Shown here: piece by piece, positions 15,731 through 23,527 of the stretch
Numbering within the stretch: position 1 is the stretch's first letter
Layout: the number at the start of each line of letters is the position of its first letter
From: Alloprevotella sp.
GTDB taxonomy: Bacteria; Bacteroidota; Bacteroidia; Bacteroidales; Bacteroidaceae
Direction: 5' to 3'
Assembly: GCA_017476545.1 (NCBI GenBank)
Contig: JAFUZP010000038.1
Span: 1 to 45,806, forward strand
Length of the DNA stretch: 45,806 bases
Program-made: the position numbers and the translations under genes
The notes under the pieces: generated by a model
The model's input: the letters and a program-made list of their open reading frames with translations, nothing else
What the model was told of the DNA's origin: nothing
The model's database searches: none

Positions 15731-17215
15731 ATGCTACGAAAATACCGCATCGCTCTCGGTGCAGCCTTCTTTCTGGGCATCACACTGCTCCTGCTGGACG
15801 TTTCCGGCCTGCTCCACCGCTTTCTGGGCTGGATGCCGAAGGTGCAGCTGCTCCCCGCCATTTTGGCATTGAACGTCGTGGTAGTGGTACTTCTTGTGCT
15901 GCTTACGCTTGTGTTCGGGCGCATTTACTGTTCCGTGATATGCCCGTTGGGTGTGTTCCAAGATGCCGTGGCGCACTTCGGGCGCAGGCATAAGCGGAAC
16001 CGCTATACCTATTCCCGCCCGCAGGTGTGGCTCCGTTACGGCGTGCTTGCAGTCTTTATCGCCCTTCTCCTTCTTGGGCTGACGGGTATCGCCGCCTTGC
16101 TGGCCCCTTACAGCACCTATGCCCGTTTCGTGACCCACCTGTTCCAACCGATCTGGGGGCTGGCAAACAATGGGGCGGCTGCGGTAGCTGATGGCGTGGG
16201 GAGCTATGCCGTTTCGGGTACGGACATCGTGTTTTGGGGCTGGCTGCCCCTTGTCGTTGCACTCGTTCCGTTCCTGCTGATTTCCGTACTGGCATGGCGC
16301 AATGGCCGGACGTGGTGCAACACGGTGTGCCCAGTCGGGACGATGCTGGGCGTGCTGTCCCGTTTCGCTTGGCTGAAGGTGCGCTTCGATGCGGACAAGT
16401 GCCGCAACTGTTCCCTCTGCACAAGGAACTGTAAGGCGGCCTGCATTGACTACAAGACCCATACCGTGGACTACACACGCTGTGTTGCCTGCGGAAACTG
16501 CCTGGGGGCCTGCAAGCATGGGGCATTGACCTATTCACCACCTTCCGCCGCAAAGGCTTCTCCTCTCCCAGAGGACAGGACAGAAGGAGAGCTTTCCCGT
16601 CGCTCCTTCCTCATCTCCACCGCAGCGCTTGCTACGGTTGCGCTTGCGCAGGAGGCAAAGAAGGTGGACGGCGGCTTGGCCGTTATTGAGGACAAGGTCG
16701 CGCCGAAACGCCAGACACCCATCACGCCGCCGGGTTCTTTCTCGGCGCGGAACATGCAGCAGCACTGCACGTCCTGCCAACTCTGCATCTCGGAATGTCC
16801 CAACAAGGTGTTGCGCCCCTCCACGGACCTCACGCGCTTCATGCAGCCCGAGATGGGTTACGAACACGGCTACTGCCGCCCCGAGTGCAGCCGCTGCTCG
16901 CAGGTGTGTCCTACAGGGGCTATCTGCAAGATACTTCCGCCGCAGAAAACCGCCATTCAGATAGGACATGCCGTATGGCTGAAGAAGAACTGCCTGCCGC
17001 TGACCGACGGCGTGCAGTGCGGCAACTGTGCGCGCCACTGCCCCACAGGGTCGATAACGATGGTGTCTTACGACCCGCAGGACGACACCTCGCCCAAGGT
17101 GCCCGCCGTGGATGCGGAGACGTGTATCGGCTGCGGTGCGTGCGAGAACCTCTGCCCCGCACGACCCTTTTCCGCCATTTTCGTAGAAGGGCACGAGGTG
17201 CACCGTTCTATCTGA
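15731..17215 (+). CDS. Membrane polyferredoxin (NapH-like N-half, Tat-like linker, ferredoxin C-half)
   Basis: A 494-residue electron-transfer protein. The N-terminal half has about four membrane segments (8-26, 37-60, about 100-125, about 172-192) and the CxxxCP motifs CSVICPLG and CNTVCPVG of NapH/MauN-type proteins. Two 4Fe-4S motifs follow (CRNCSLCTRNCKAAC, CVACGNCLGACKHG). Residues 290-305 are a second hydrophobic segment headed by RRSFLI, a Tat-like signal inside the protein. Several more 4Fe-4S motifs come after it (CTSCQLCISECP, CSRCSQVCP, CGNCARHCP, CIGCGACENLCP). It looks like a fusion of a membrane NapH-type and a periplasmic NapG-type subunit. The redox partner is probably the next gene product, 30 bp downstream. 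Confidence 0.85.
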   Translation: MLRKYRIALGAAFFLGITLLLLDVSGLLHRFLGWMPKVQLLPAILALNVVVVVLLVLLTLVFGRIYCSVICPLGVFQDAVAHFGRRHKRNRYTYSRPQVWLRYGVLAVFIALLLLGLTGIAALLAPYSTYARFVTHLFQPIWGLANNGAAAVADGVGSYAVSGTDIVFWGWLPLVVALVPFLLISVLAWRNGRTWCNTVCPVGTMLGVLSRFAWLKVRFDADKCRNCSLCTRNCKAACIDYKTHTVDYTRCVACGNCLGACKHGALTYSPPSAAKASPLPEDRTEGELSRRSFLISTAALATVALAQEAKKVDGGLAVIEDKVAPKRQTPITPPGSFSARNMQQHCTSCQLCISECPNKVLRPSTDLTRFMQPEMGYEHGYCRPECSRCSQVCPTGAICKILPPQKTAIQIGHAVWLKKNCLPLTDGVQCGNCARHCPTGSITMVSYDPQDDTSPKVPAVDAETCIGCGACENLCPARPFSAIFVEGHEVHRSI

Positions 17216-17245
17216 ACGAGCGGGCAGAAAAGAACAAACAACATT

Positions 17246-18658
17246 ATGGCAAAAGACATACAACGCAGGGACTTCCTGAAGCGCTTCGGCGCAGGAATGG
17301 CGGCAACAGCAGCCGCGCTCGTCGCTTGCAAGCGTTCCGAGAGTACGCAGGCTGTGGAGGAGTATAAGCAGCAACAGGAACCGCCTACGGACAAGATGAC
17401 CTATCGTCTCAATCCCAAAACGCAGGAGAAAGTTTCACTCTTGGGCTACGGCATGATGCGCCTGCCGACAACGGACGGCGGGTCGGCACGCGGCAGCGAG
17501 GCTCCCATCGACCAGGAGCAGGTGAACCGCCTCGTGGACTATGCCCTGGAACACGGCGTGAACTACTTCGACACATCGCCCGCATACTGCCGCGGCGAGT
17601 CGGAAACGGCCACGGGCATCGCCCTCTCGCGCCATCCCCGCAATAGCTACTTCATCGCCACGAAGCTCTCCAACTTCAACGAACAGACGTGGAGCCGCAA
17701 GGCCAGCATCGAGATGTTCGAGAATTCCCTCCGCGCCCTCCGCACGGACTACATAGACTACTACCTGCTCCACGGCTGCGGCATGGGAGGCATGGAGGCT
17801 TACAAGGGGCGCTACGAGGACAACGGCATGCTGGACTGGTGCATCGAGCAGCGCCGCCGGGGCCGCATCCGCAACCTCGGCTTCTCCTACCACGGCGACA
17901 TCGCCGTCTTTGACTACCTGCTCTCCCGCCACGACGAGGTGCATTGGGACTTCGTGCAGATAGAACTGAACTACCTGGACTGGGACTACGCCAACGAAAT
18001 CAACGAGCGCAACACGGACGCGCGCTACCTCTACGGCGAACTGCAGAAGCGCGGCATCCCCAGCGTCATCATGGAACCCCTGCTGGGCGGACGCCTCGCG
18101 AACGTGCCGCAGTACCTCGTGGAGGAGATGAAGCGCCGCGACCCCGAAGCCAGCGTGGCCTCGTGGGCCTTCCGCTACGCCGGTACGCCCGAGGGCGTGC
18201 TGACCGTCCTGAGCGGCATGACCTTCATGGAGCACTTGAAGGACAACCTCCTCAGCTACTGCCCCCTGCGCCCCGTCACGAAGGAGGAGGAGACTTTCCT
18301 CTACGACGTTGCACGGCAGATTGTGGATGTGGAACTCATCCCCTGCAACGACTGCAAATACTGCATGCCCTGTCCCTACGGCGTGGATATCCCGGGCGTG
18401 TTCGTACATTATAATAAAGTGAAGAACCAGGGACGCCTGCCCCTGGACGCACAGAGTCCCGAGTATCGCCGCCTGCGCCGCGAATACCTCGTCGGGCAGG
18501 ACCGCAGCGTGCCGCGCCTGCGCCAGGCCGCCCACTGCATCGGCTGCGGGCAGTGCAAGCCCCACTGTCCCCAGAACATCGACATCCCGACGGAACTGCA
18601 CAGGATAGATGCTTTTGCGGAGAAGGTGCGGCAGGATTCCCACGGTAAGATGGTGTAG
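17246..18658 (+). CDS. Tat-exported aldo/keto reductase with C-terminal ferredoxin motifs
   Basis: A 470-residue protein. The N-terminus carries a twin-arginine signal (QRRDFLKRFGAGMAATAAALVAC), possibly also a lipoprotein Cys. An aldo/keto reductase barrel covers about 55-350, with NYFDTSPAYCRGESE (catalytic Asp and Tyr) and YIDYYLLHGCG. Two 4Fe-4S clusters lie near the C-terminus: CNDCKYCMPCPYG from residue 367 and CIGCGQCKPHCPQ from 431. Such proteins are found in Bacteroidetes next to the membrane polyferredoxin, as here, and probably act as its redox partner. The substrate is unknown. Confidence 0.88.
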   Translation: MAKDIQRRDFLKRFGAGMAATAAALVACKRSESTQAVEEYKQQQEPPTDKMTYRLNPKTQEKVSLLGYGMMRLPTTDGGSARGSEAPIDQEQVNRLVDYALEHGVNYFDTSPAYCRGESETATGIALSRHPRNSYFIATKLSNFNEQTWSRKASIEMFENSLRALRTDYIDYYLLHGCGMGGMEAYKGRYEDNGMLDWCIEQRRRGRIRNLGFSYHGDIAVFDYLLSRHDEVHWDFVQIELNYLDWDYANEINERNTDARYLYGELQKRGIPSVIMEPLLGGRLANVPQYLVEEMKRRDPEASVASWAFRYAGTPEGVLTVLSGMTFMEHLKDNLLSYCPLRPVTKEEETFLYDVARQIVDVELIPCNDCKYCMPCPYGVDIPGVFVHYNKVKNQGRLPLDAQSPEYRRLRREYLVGQDRSVPRLRQAAHCIGCGQCKPHCPQNIDIPTELHRIDAFAEKVRQDSHGKMV

Positions 18659-18678
18659 TGCATTCCTGCTTCCGGGTC

Positions 18679-18709
18679 TTGGCGGATCGGGAAAGTTTGC
18701 CTATTTTTG
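18679..18709 (+). promoter_or_regulatory. Promoter of P3 and its long leader
   Basis: TTGG (18679-18682), 19 bp, TATTTTTG (18702-18709). The arrangement is the same as at P2 (12126-12156). It lies only 20 bp after the reductase stop. Confidence 0.8.
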
Positions 18710-19047
18710 CAGCCGTAACCACGGACTTGATGATGGATTTTACGCGTATATATAATATAGGTACGGGGGCTTCCGCATGTGCGGAGGGTGCCGCCTGCGG
18801 GCGTGCCTGCCGCGTGGTTGCTGCCGGGTTTACCCCCCCCCCCCGTTGGAAATCAAGTAGTTACACGCAATCATATAGATGCTGAGCGGCGCATCGTGCC
18901 CCCTGTGACGGGGGTGCGGTGCGCCGCTTGGCGTGTGTATAGTCCCCCCTTCCGTCCCCCCGAGCGGGGGGGCAAGGCGCTCCCGCGCGGAGCGGCTTGG
19001 GGGCGGTGTGAGCGATAAGAAACTAATCCTAATAATTAACCAATAAA
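18710..19047 (+). ncRNA. Long structured 5' leader of P3
   Basis: Homologous to the P2 leader. The first hairpin is CTTCCGCA-TG-TGCGGAGG; the G-C pair next to the loop in P2 is A-T here, a compensatory change. A run of 12 C (18833-18844) stands where P2 has 7. The GC-rich stem AGCGGCGCA/TGCGCCGCT with an inner GCCCCC/GGGGGT stem follows at about 18883-18930, then GGTGTGAGCGATAAGAAA before the gene. Conserved hairpins and the covarying pair favour a functional RNA. Confidence 0.65.
18730..18885 (+). CDS. Possible upstream ORF in P3 leader, 51 codons
   Basis: The frame starts ATG-ATG at 18730 (MMDFTRIYNIGTGASACAEG…) and ends at TGA 18883-18885, at the start of the GC-rich hairpin. The block IYNIG..ASACAE matches the P2 leader frame. 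The poly-C tract of 12 lies inside it, so slippage would change its downstream reading. Translation is unproven. Confidence 0.3.
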   Translation: MMDFTRIYNIGTGASACAEGAACGRACRVVAAGFTPPPRWKSSSYTQSYRC

Positions 19048-19650
19048 ATGAGTAAAGCAATGAAAGACGAAAAGACACTTGGCGGCGCGCTGTGCGCCGG
19101 TGTAGGTACTGCTGACGCTGCGGAGGGTGCTGTTCCCGCTGCGGGTACGAAGAAGTACGTGCCACCTACGATGCAGGTCATTCCGCTGGACCCGCAGCGG
19201 CTGCTGGCGACGAGCGGGGGGCTTCCTGTCTATGATGTATGTGATGGTCTTATCTACGATCCCCTGTATATCTTCTTCCCGGATGGAGATTGGAGTGCAC
19301 ATATAGATGAGGTTACACGTATGCTGAGCAGTGGGAGCCTTACGAGCGACCCTGCTGGGGTCGCCTCGTGGGCGAACTCTCAATCTTGGTCCGCCCCCGC
19401 ACCTTTTAGCTATCCTTTTTACGACTTGCCCGGCCACGTCTCCCTCACGACGCTGCTGCAGTCGGCTGTCATCACTTCTGCCGAAAGCTCAGTAAAAGCG
19501 GGCAAAGCCTACACTAACGGCAGGATAATTTCTGTCAACTGGGGCTTCACGATTTCCGGCTATGTCCCCGACCAGTATAGCTTCACCCTTAACGGCTCTT
19601 TTGGTGACACCGAATGCTTTACAACCGACGCCTGTTATGGTTCCTTATAA
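19048..19650 (+). CDS. P-family protein 3: conserved leader segment, Cys-containing C-terminus
   Basis: A protein of 200 residues from the ATG at 19048, or 196 from the ATG at 19060 (MKDEKTLGGALCAGVG), which aligns better with P1 and P2 and may be the true start. KKYVPPTMQVIPLDPQRLLATSGG is nearly identical to P1, and similarity to P1 continues to the C-terminus (LL.SAVIT, GYVPDQYSFTL). Cys residues are at DVCDG, ECFTTDACYG. There is no membrane segment. A six-G run (19216-19221) lies at the end of the conserved segment. The HU-like gene follows after 67 bp with no promoter visible between, so the two may be co-transcribed. Confidence 0.75.
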   Translation: MSKAMKDEKTLGGALCAGVGTADAAEGAVPAAGTKKYVPPTMQVIPLDPQRLLATSGGLPVYDVCDGLIYDPLYIFFPDGDWSAHIDEVTRMLSSGSLTSDPAGVASWANSQSWSAPAPFSYPFYDLPGHVSLTTLLQSAVITSAESSVKAGKAYTNGRIISVNWGFTISGYVPDQYSFTLNGSFGDTECFTTDACYGSL

Positions 19651-19717
19651 TTTGTAGTCCCGGCTGATACTATGCATAATTCACATATTCATTAACCATT
19701 AAAACACAAGAGAGACA

Positions 19718-20140
19718 ATGGCTGTTTTATTCAAGAAGATGGCGCGGAAGCATCCGCGCACGAAGTTAGTGAGCTACCACCCGGTGGTGAAGTCCGTGAA
19801 GCGTGTGGACCGTCACGACGTGGCGAAGCTCGTCGCCGACGAGACGACGCTGAACCCCATGGAGGCCGAGATGGCGCTGGCTCAGCTGGAGAAGGTGCTG
19901 GTGCGCCTGCTCCTGCAGGGCTACACGGTGCAGATGGGTGAGTGGGCGTCGTTCAACCTGACGGTTACGTCGGACGGCGCCGCGAGCGAGGCGGAGTGCA
20001 CGGCCGCGCTCATCAAGCAGGTGCGTGCGCACTGCCGCTTCACGGCGAAGTTCCGGGCGCAGCTTCAGGATGCGGACTTCGTGCTGGCTACGAGCCTGAC
20101 GGAGACGCGTAAGAAGAAGGAGCAGGAGGAAGGGGAGTGA
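19718..20140 (+). CDS. HU/IHF-like DNA-binding protein (Bacteroidetes type)
   Basis: A 140-residue basic protein of the HU-related family widespread in Bacteroidales. It has the N-terminal extension MAVLFKKMARKHP, helices with DRHDVAKLVADETTLNPMEAEMALAQLEKVLVRLLLQGYTV, then VQMGEWASFNLTVTSDGAASEAECTAALIKQVRAHCRFTAKFRAQLQ in place of the classical HU arm region. A Lys/Glu-rich tail ends the protein. It is likely to bend or coat DNA. It lies between P3 and array G. Binding of this protein to the palindrome arrays is an attractive but untested idea. Confidence 0.88.
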   Translation: MAVLFKKMARKHPRTKLVSYHPVVKSVKRVDRHDVAKLVADETTLNPMEAEMALAQLEKVLVRLLLQGYTVQMGEWASFNLTVTSDGAASEAECTAALIKQVRAHCRFTAKFRAQLQDADFVLATSLTETRKKKEQEEGE

Positions 20141-20166
20141 TCCCCCTGCCGCACTGTGCGCTACGG

Positions 20167-20209
20167 GAGCGCGCGGCCTTCATGGTGAGGGCGGCGCGCT
20201 CTTTCTTTT
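20167..20209 (+). terminator. Intrinsic terminator of HU-like gene
   Basis: GAGCGCGC (20167-20174) pairs with GCGCGCTC (20194-20201), followed by TTTCTTTT. It lies 27 bp past the stop and directly before array G. Confidence 0.85.
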
Positions 20210-20211
20210 GC

Positions 20212-20434
20212 GGAGTACGCGTAGTTCGTGGCGCGGAGTACGCGTAGTTCAGGGTGTGGAGTACGCGTAGTTCAGGGTGTGGAGTACGCGTAGTTCAGGG
20301 TATGGAGTACGCGTAGTTCAGGGTGTGGAGTACGCGTAGTGCGTGGTGTGGAGTACGCGTAGTGCATGGTGGGGAGTACGCGTAGTGCGTGGTATGGAGT
20401 ACGCGTAGTGCGTGGTGGGGAGTACGCGTAGTGC
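20212..20434. repeat. Palindrome array G, ten 16-nt units, 23-bp period
   Basis: Ten units GGAGTACGCGTAGTTC or GGAGTACGCGTAGTGC start at 20212, 20235, 20258, 20281, 20304, 20327, 20350, 20373, 20396 and 20419, every step exactly 23 bp. The core TACGCGTA is a perfect palindrome. The first six units end TTC, the last four GTGC. The 7-nt spacers vary slightly. The array fills the gap between the convergent HU-like and repeat-protein genes. Confidence 0.95.
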
Positions 20435-20524
20435 GTAAAATGAACTTCCGCAACTCCGTTGGCGGGGGTTGCGGAAGGGGGAGGGCGGGTGTGCGCCGCG
20501 CTGCGGCTGCGGGGGCGGGGCGGG

Positions 20525-20944
20525 TCAGTCCAGCATCCCGCCGAAGTAGATGAAGGCGAGCCAGTCTTTGCGGAGGCGGCCTCCGTGGCCTATGGTGCGG
20601 TGTGAGCCGTCCTGCACGGTGCCGTCGGGCCTGATGTGTCCGACGGTGCGGTAGCTGGCGTCCTGCACGGTGCCGTCGGGTTTGACGTGGCCTATGGTGC
20701 GGTAGGAGGCGTCCTGCATGGTGCCGTCGGGCCTGATGCGGCCTATGGTTCGGTAGGAGCCGTCCTGCACGGTGCCGTCGGGCTTGATGTGGCCTATGGT
20801 GCGGTAGCTGGCGTCCTGCACTGTGCCGTCGGACCTGACGTGGGCGACGGTGCGGTAGGAGGCGTCCTTGAGGATGTCGTCCGCGCGTGCGGCCGTGCTG
20901 CAGAGCAGGGCGAGGGCGGCGAGGAGGAGGTGGCGTTTCTTCAT
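20525..20944 (-). CDS. Secreted protein of 17-residue DGTVQDASYRTIGHI repeats
   Basis: A 139-residue protein: signal peptide 1-21 (cleaved near ARA), then about six tandem 17-residue repeats with the consensus DGTVQD.SYRTIGHI.P, and a short C-terminus with the hydrophobic FIYFGGML. The repeat resembles the 'DGxVxDxxYxxIG' units that I recall being called a five-fold beta-flower fold in Bacteroidetes; that name is a tentative recollection. Function unknown. The 51-bp DNA repeat is very regular, so copy number may vary between strains. The gene has its own promoter. Confidence 0.8.
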   Translation of the reverse strand: MKKRHLLLAALALLCSTAARADDILKDASYRTVAHVRSDGTVQDASYRTIGHIKPDGTVQDGSYRTIGRIRPDGTMQDASYRTIGHVKPDGTVQDASYRTVGHIRPDGTVQDGSHRTIGHGGRLRKDWLAFIYFGGMLD

Positions 20945-21103
20945 GAGTTGCGTGTCGTTTGGGGTTGTGGTTACTTGTACTCCAGCGCATGCGGCGCGGC
21001 TGGTTGGTTAAAGGGCGGCGGGGTTCTCACCTCACCGCCCTTGCTTTCATCCGGTAGTAGTAATCTAAGGTATAGAGATTGGTGTCAGGGTTATTGACGG
21101 GGG

Positions 21104-21134
21104 CAAAGGTAGAGCGAATCTGCTATACGTACAA
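21104..21134 (-). promoter_or_regulatory. Promoter of the 17-residue-repeat gene
   Basis: In minus-strand reading, the -7 box TACCTTTG (21111-21104) is a full match; the -33 is TTGT (21134-21131) at 19 bp. The predicted leader is about 155 nt. Confidence 0.65.
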
Positions 21135-21226
21135 GGCAAAATGGTATGTTAAGAAACATACGCCTTCCTGGGCTCCGCTATACCTTCTGCGCGGCTGCGG
21201 CTTGGTGTGCCGCGGGCGGGCGGTTC

Positions 21227-22105
21227 TCAGAGCCGCTGGAGGACTGTGCGTATGAGCGTGCGGATGTCGTTCTTGTAGTTGGGCGACGCTTTCCCGGCCA
21301 CTCGGTTGGCGATGACCATGCAGCAGGTCAGTGCGCGGTGGCCCAGCAGGCGGGCGAGACCTGCCACGGCGCTGCTCTCCATCTCGAAGTTGGTGATGCG
21401 CATCCCTTCGTGCTCGAAGGCCATGATCTTGGCGTTCTGCGCGGGGTCGGCCAGGGGTATGCGGAGCTCGCGTCCCTGCGGCCCGTAGAAGCCGCCACAG
21501 GCTACGGTGACGCCGCGCACCATGTCGTCTGCGGCGATGCGACTGAGGAGGTCGGGGTCGGCGTCGATGACGTACGGGTGGGGGATGCATACGTTGCCGG
21601 TCCAGCCCATGTGGCGCACGAAGGCGGCCTCGAAGGCGGTGTCGCAGGCCGCGTCGCGCCCTGCGTAGAAGTTGAGCAGGCCGTCAAAGCCGATACTCTT
21701 CGCGCTGGCGATGAAGGAACCTTCGGGGGTGTAGGGCTGCAGTCCGCCGCATGTCCCGATGCGGACGATGCTGAGGCTGCGGAGGGTTTCCTTCTCCTGG
21801 CGGGTGTGGAAGTCGATGTTGGCGCAGGCGTCGAGTTCGTTGAGTACGATGTCGATATTGTCGCAGCCGATGCCTGTGGATACGCAGCTGACGCGCTTGC
21901 CGCCGCAGGTGCCTGTGATGGTGCGGAACTCGCGGTTGCTGACGTCGCACTCCTGCGTGTCGAAGAACGAGGCCACGAGGGGCACGCGTCCGGGGTCGCC
22001 TACGAGGATGACGTTGTCGGCCAACTGTTCGGGCCTGAGGTGCAGGTGGAAGCAGCTGCCGTCCGGGTTGATGATGAGTTCGGATTCCTTGAATGTCTTC
22101 TTCAT
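21227..22105 (-). CDS. Nucleoside (uridine) phosphorylase
   Basis: Phosphorolysis of a nucleoside to base and ribose-1-phosphate in pyrimidine salvage. A 292-residue member of the PNP/UDP family: VILVGDPGRVPLVASFF (about 33-49, phosphate site), STGIGCDNIDIVLNEL (76-91), VRIGTCGGLQP (113-123) and FEMESSAVAGLARLLG near 245-260, with the Met-Glu that binds ribose. The assignment to uridine is from overall resemblance to Bacteroidetes enzymes; purine specificity cannot be excluded. The gene lies 49 bp after the envelope-protein gene on the same strand. Confidence 0.9.
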   Translation of the reverse strand: MKKTFKESELIINPDGSCFHLHLRPEQLADNVILVGDPGRVPLVASFFDTQECDVSNREFRTITGTCGGKRVSCVSTGIGCDNIDIVLNELDACANIDFHTRQEKETLRSLSIVRIGTCGGLQPYTPEGSFIASAKSIGFDGLLNFYAGRDAACDTAFEAAFVRHMGWTGNVCIPHPYVIDADPDLLSRIAADDMVRGVTVACGGFYGPQGRELRIPLADPAQNAKIMAFEHEGMRITNFEMESSAVAGLARLLGHRALTCCMVIANRVAGKASPNYKNDIRTLIRTVLQRL

Positions 22106-22154
22106 GGTATGTATATATTATATATGTGTGTTCGTGTGTATGCCGGGCGCGGGT

Positions 22155-23426
22155 TCAGCGTGTGCCGAGTTCGGCCTTGCGGAAGTTCTTCTCCATCGTG
22201 CGGAGGGATTCCGCCGCCTCTTCCGCGCTCCGCTCCAGCCGCAGGATGTCGTGGCGCAGGGCGCGCTTCTCCGCATCCGCTGCGGCGGTATACCGCAGCC
22301 TCAGCCGCTCCAGCTCCCGCTGCTGCCGCTCCGTCTCCTCGCGCAGTGCGAGCCACCGGGTGGCGATGCGACGGGCCTGCTCGTTGCTGAACTGGCCGGG
22401 GTCGGTATAGACGGTCTGGTCGTTTATTACGATGCGCACCGCGTCCCCGGTCTCCCGCGTCTGCCGCTGCCGCAAGTCCGCGAGCCGGCGGAGTGCTTCG
22501 GCGACGGTGGCGGAGTCCGTCTGCGTGGCGGCTATGGAGGTGATGCGTGCCGCGTTGCGCTGCTCGGCTTCGCTTCCTTCGAAGACTTCACGGCCGGGGT
22601 TGGGCAGGAAGTAGTAGATGCACACGCTGTCGGGTGCCTGCCCTCGGTCGGTGGCGAAGCAGCCGATGCCGCTCGCCTCGTCAATGATGAAGAGGAGATC
22701 GTTTGCAGGCGAACTGAAGGGCATCCCCATGTTCTCGGGCTTCAGGAAAGCTTTGCGCTCCGTGTCGTAGCGGGTCACGTAGATGTCGTACCCGCCCAGG
22801 CTTCCTTCTCCCTTGGCGGCATAGTAGAGCGTCGCCCCGTCCGCCATGAGGAAGGCGTAGTCCTGCTGCGTGTCGCCGGGGGCGGGCAGGGGGAGGTGCT
22901 CCGGTGCTTCCCAGCTTCTTCCGATGCGGTTGGCAGCGGCTAAGCGCGGCGTTCCTGCGGAGTCTGGTATCGCGAGTATAGCCTTGTCGTTCAATCCGTT
23001 GATGTAAACAGTGGTCCCCTCCCCGCGAACTTCTCCCCATCGCTCTGCGGGCATCAGCCTGCCCTCGCCGACTTCCGTCCGAACGTAGTCGGTCAGCGCC
23101 GCCAGCGGAACTACGAGGCTGTCCACGAAGGTGACACGCTCCGTGCCGCGTAGCATCTCCGCCCCGAGCCGTGCGCGTCGCAGCAATGCGGCGGCTCCAT
23201 TGTCCGCCCCGTCGCTCCCCTCGTCTTCGGCCTGTACATGCCCGATAGTAGCCGCAGCTTCATCGAAACGGTACGCCTTTATCAAGTCGGCAGCAGCCTG
23301 TAGCGGCGACTTCACCTCTCCGCTGTTCTCCTTCCCGACTCCCCCCGCATTCTGCGCGGCAAGCGGGCTGGTTGCCAGACCGATGGTCAGCATTGTCAGC
23401 AGTGCCATATCCCGAAGTCTCATCAT
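22155..23426 (-). CDS. Exported PD40-like protein with C-terminal coiled coil
   Basis: A 423-residue protein from the ATG at 23426. The frame is open further upstream, but a -7 promoter box at 23448-23455 and a signal peptide starting MMRLRDMALLTMLTIGLA favour this start. Residues 150-270 resemble PD40/WD40-like beta-propeller strands (LMADGATLYYAAKGEGSLGGYDIYV, PFSSPANDLLFIIDEASGIGCFATDRG). Residues about 345-420 form a long charged coiled coil. The layout recalls envelope proteins of Bacteroidetes that accompany gliding or type IX secretion, such as PorE, but no OmpA domain is present. The function is not known. Confidence 0.7.
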   Translation of the reverse strand: MMRLRDMALLTMLTIGLATSPLAAQNAGGVGKENSGEVKSPLQAAADLIKAYRFDEAAATIGHVQAEDEGSDGADNGAAALLRRARLGAEMLRGTERVTFVDSLVVPLAALTDYVRTEVGEGRLMPAERWGEVRGEGTTVYINGLNDKAILAIPDSAGTPRLAAANRIGRSWEAPEHLPLPAPGDTQQDYAFLMADGATLYYAAKGEGSLGGYDIYVTRYDTERKAFLKPENMGMPFSSPANDLLFIIDEASGIGCFATDRGQAPDSVCIYYFLPNPGREVFEGSEAEQRNAARITSIAATQTDSATVAEALRRLADLRQRQTRETGDAVRIVINDQTVYTDPGQFSNEQARRIATRWLALREETERQQRELERLRLRYTAAADAEKRALRHDILRLERSAEEAAESLRTMEKNFRKAELGTR

Positions 23427-23447
23427 GTATGTACTTGTTTTAAGCCT

Positions 23448-23505
23448 CAAAAGTACAGTTTTCTTTTGAATACGCGGTATGTTTTTGTAAAATTCCGTAC
23501 ATTTG
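23448..23505. promoter_or_regulatory. Divergent -7 boxes between the PD40-like and LysM genes
   Basis: The minus-strand -7 box TACTTTTG is at 23455-23448 and the plus-strand box TACATTTG at 23498-23505. Neither has a clear -33 element. Confidence 0.5.
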
Positions 23506-23527
23506 TGCCTGAATAACCGAAAACGCA

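Noticed and set aside
20212-20434. CRISPR array
   Set aside because: Spacers are only 7 nt and nearly identical, units are 16 nt, and no cas gene is present.
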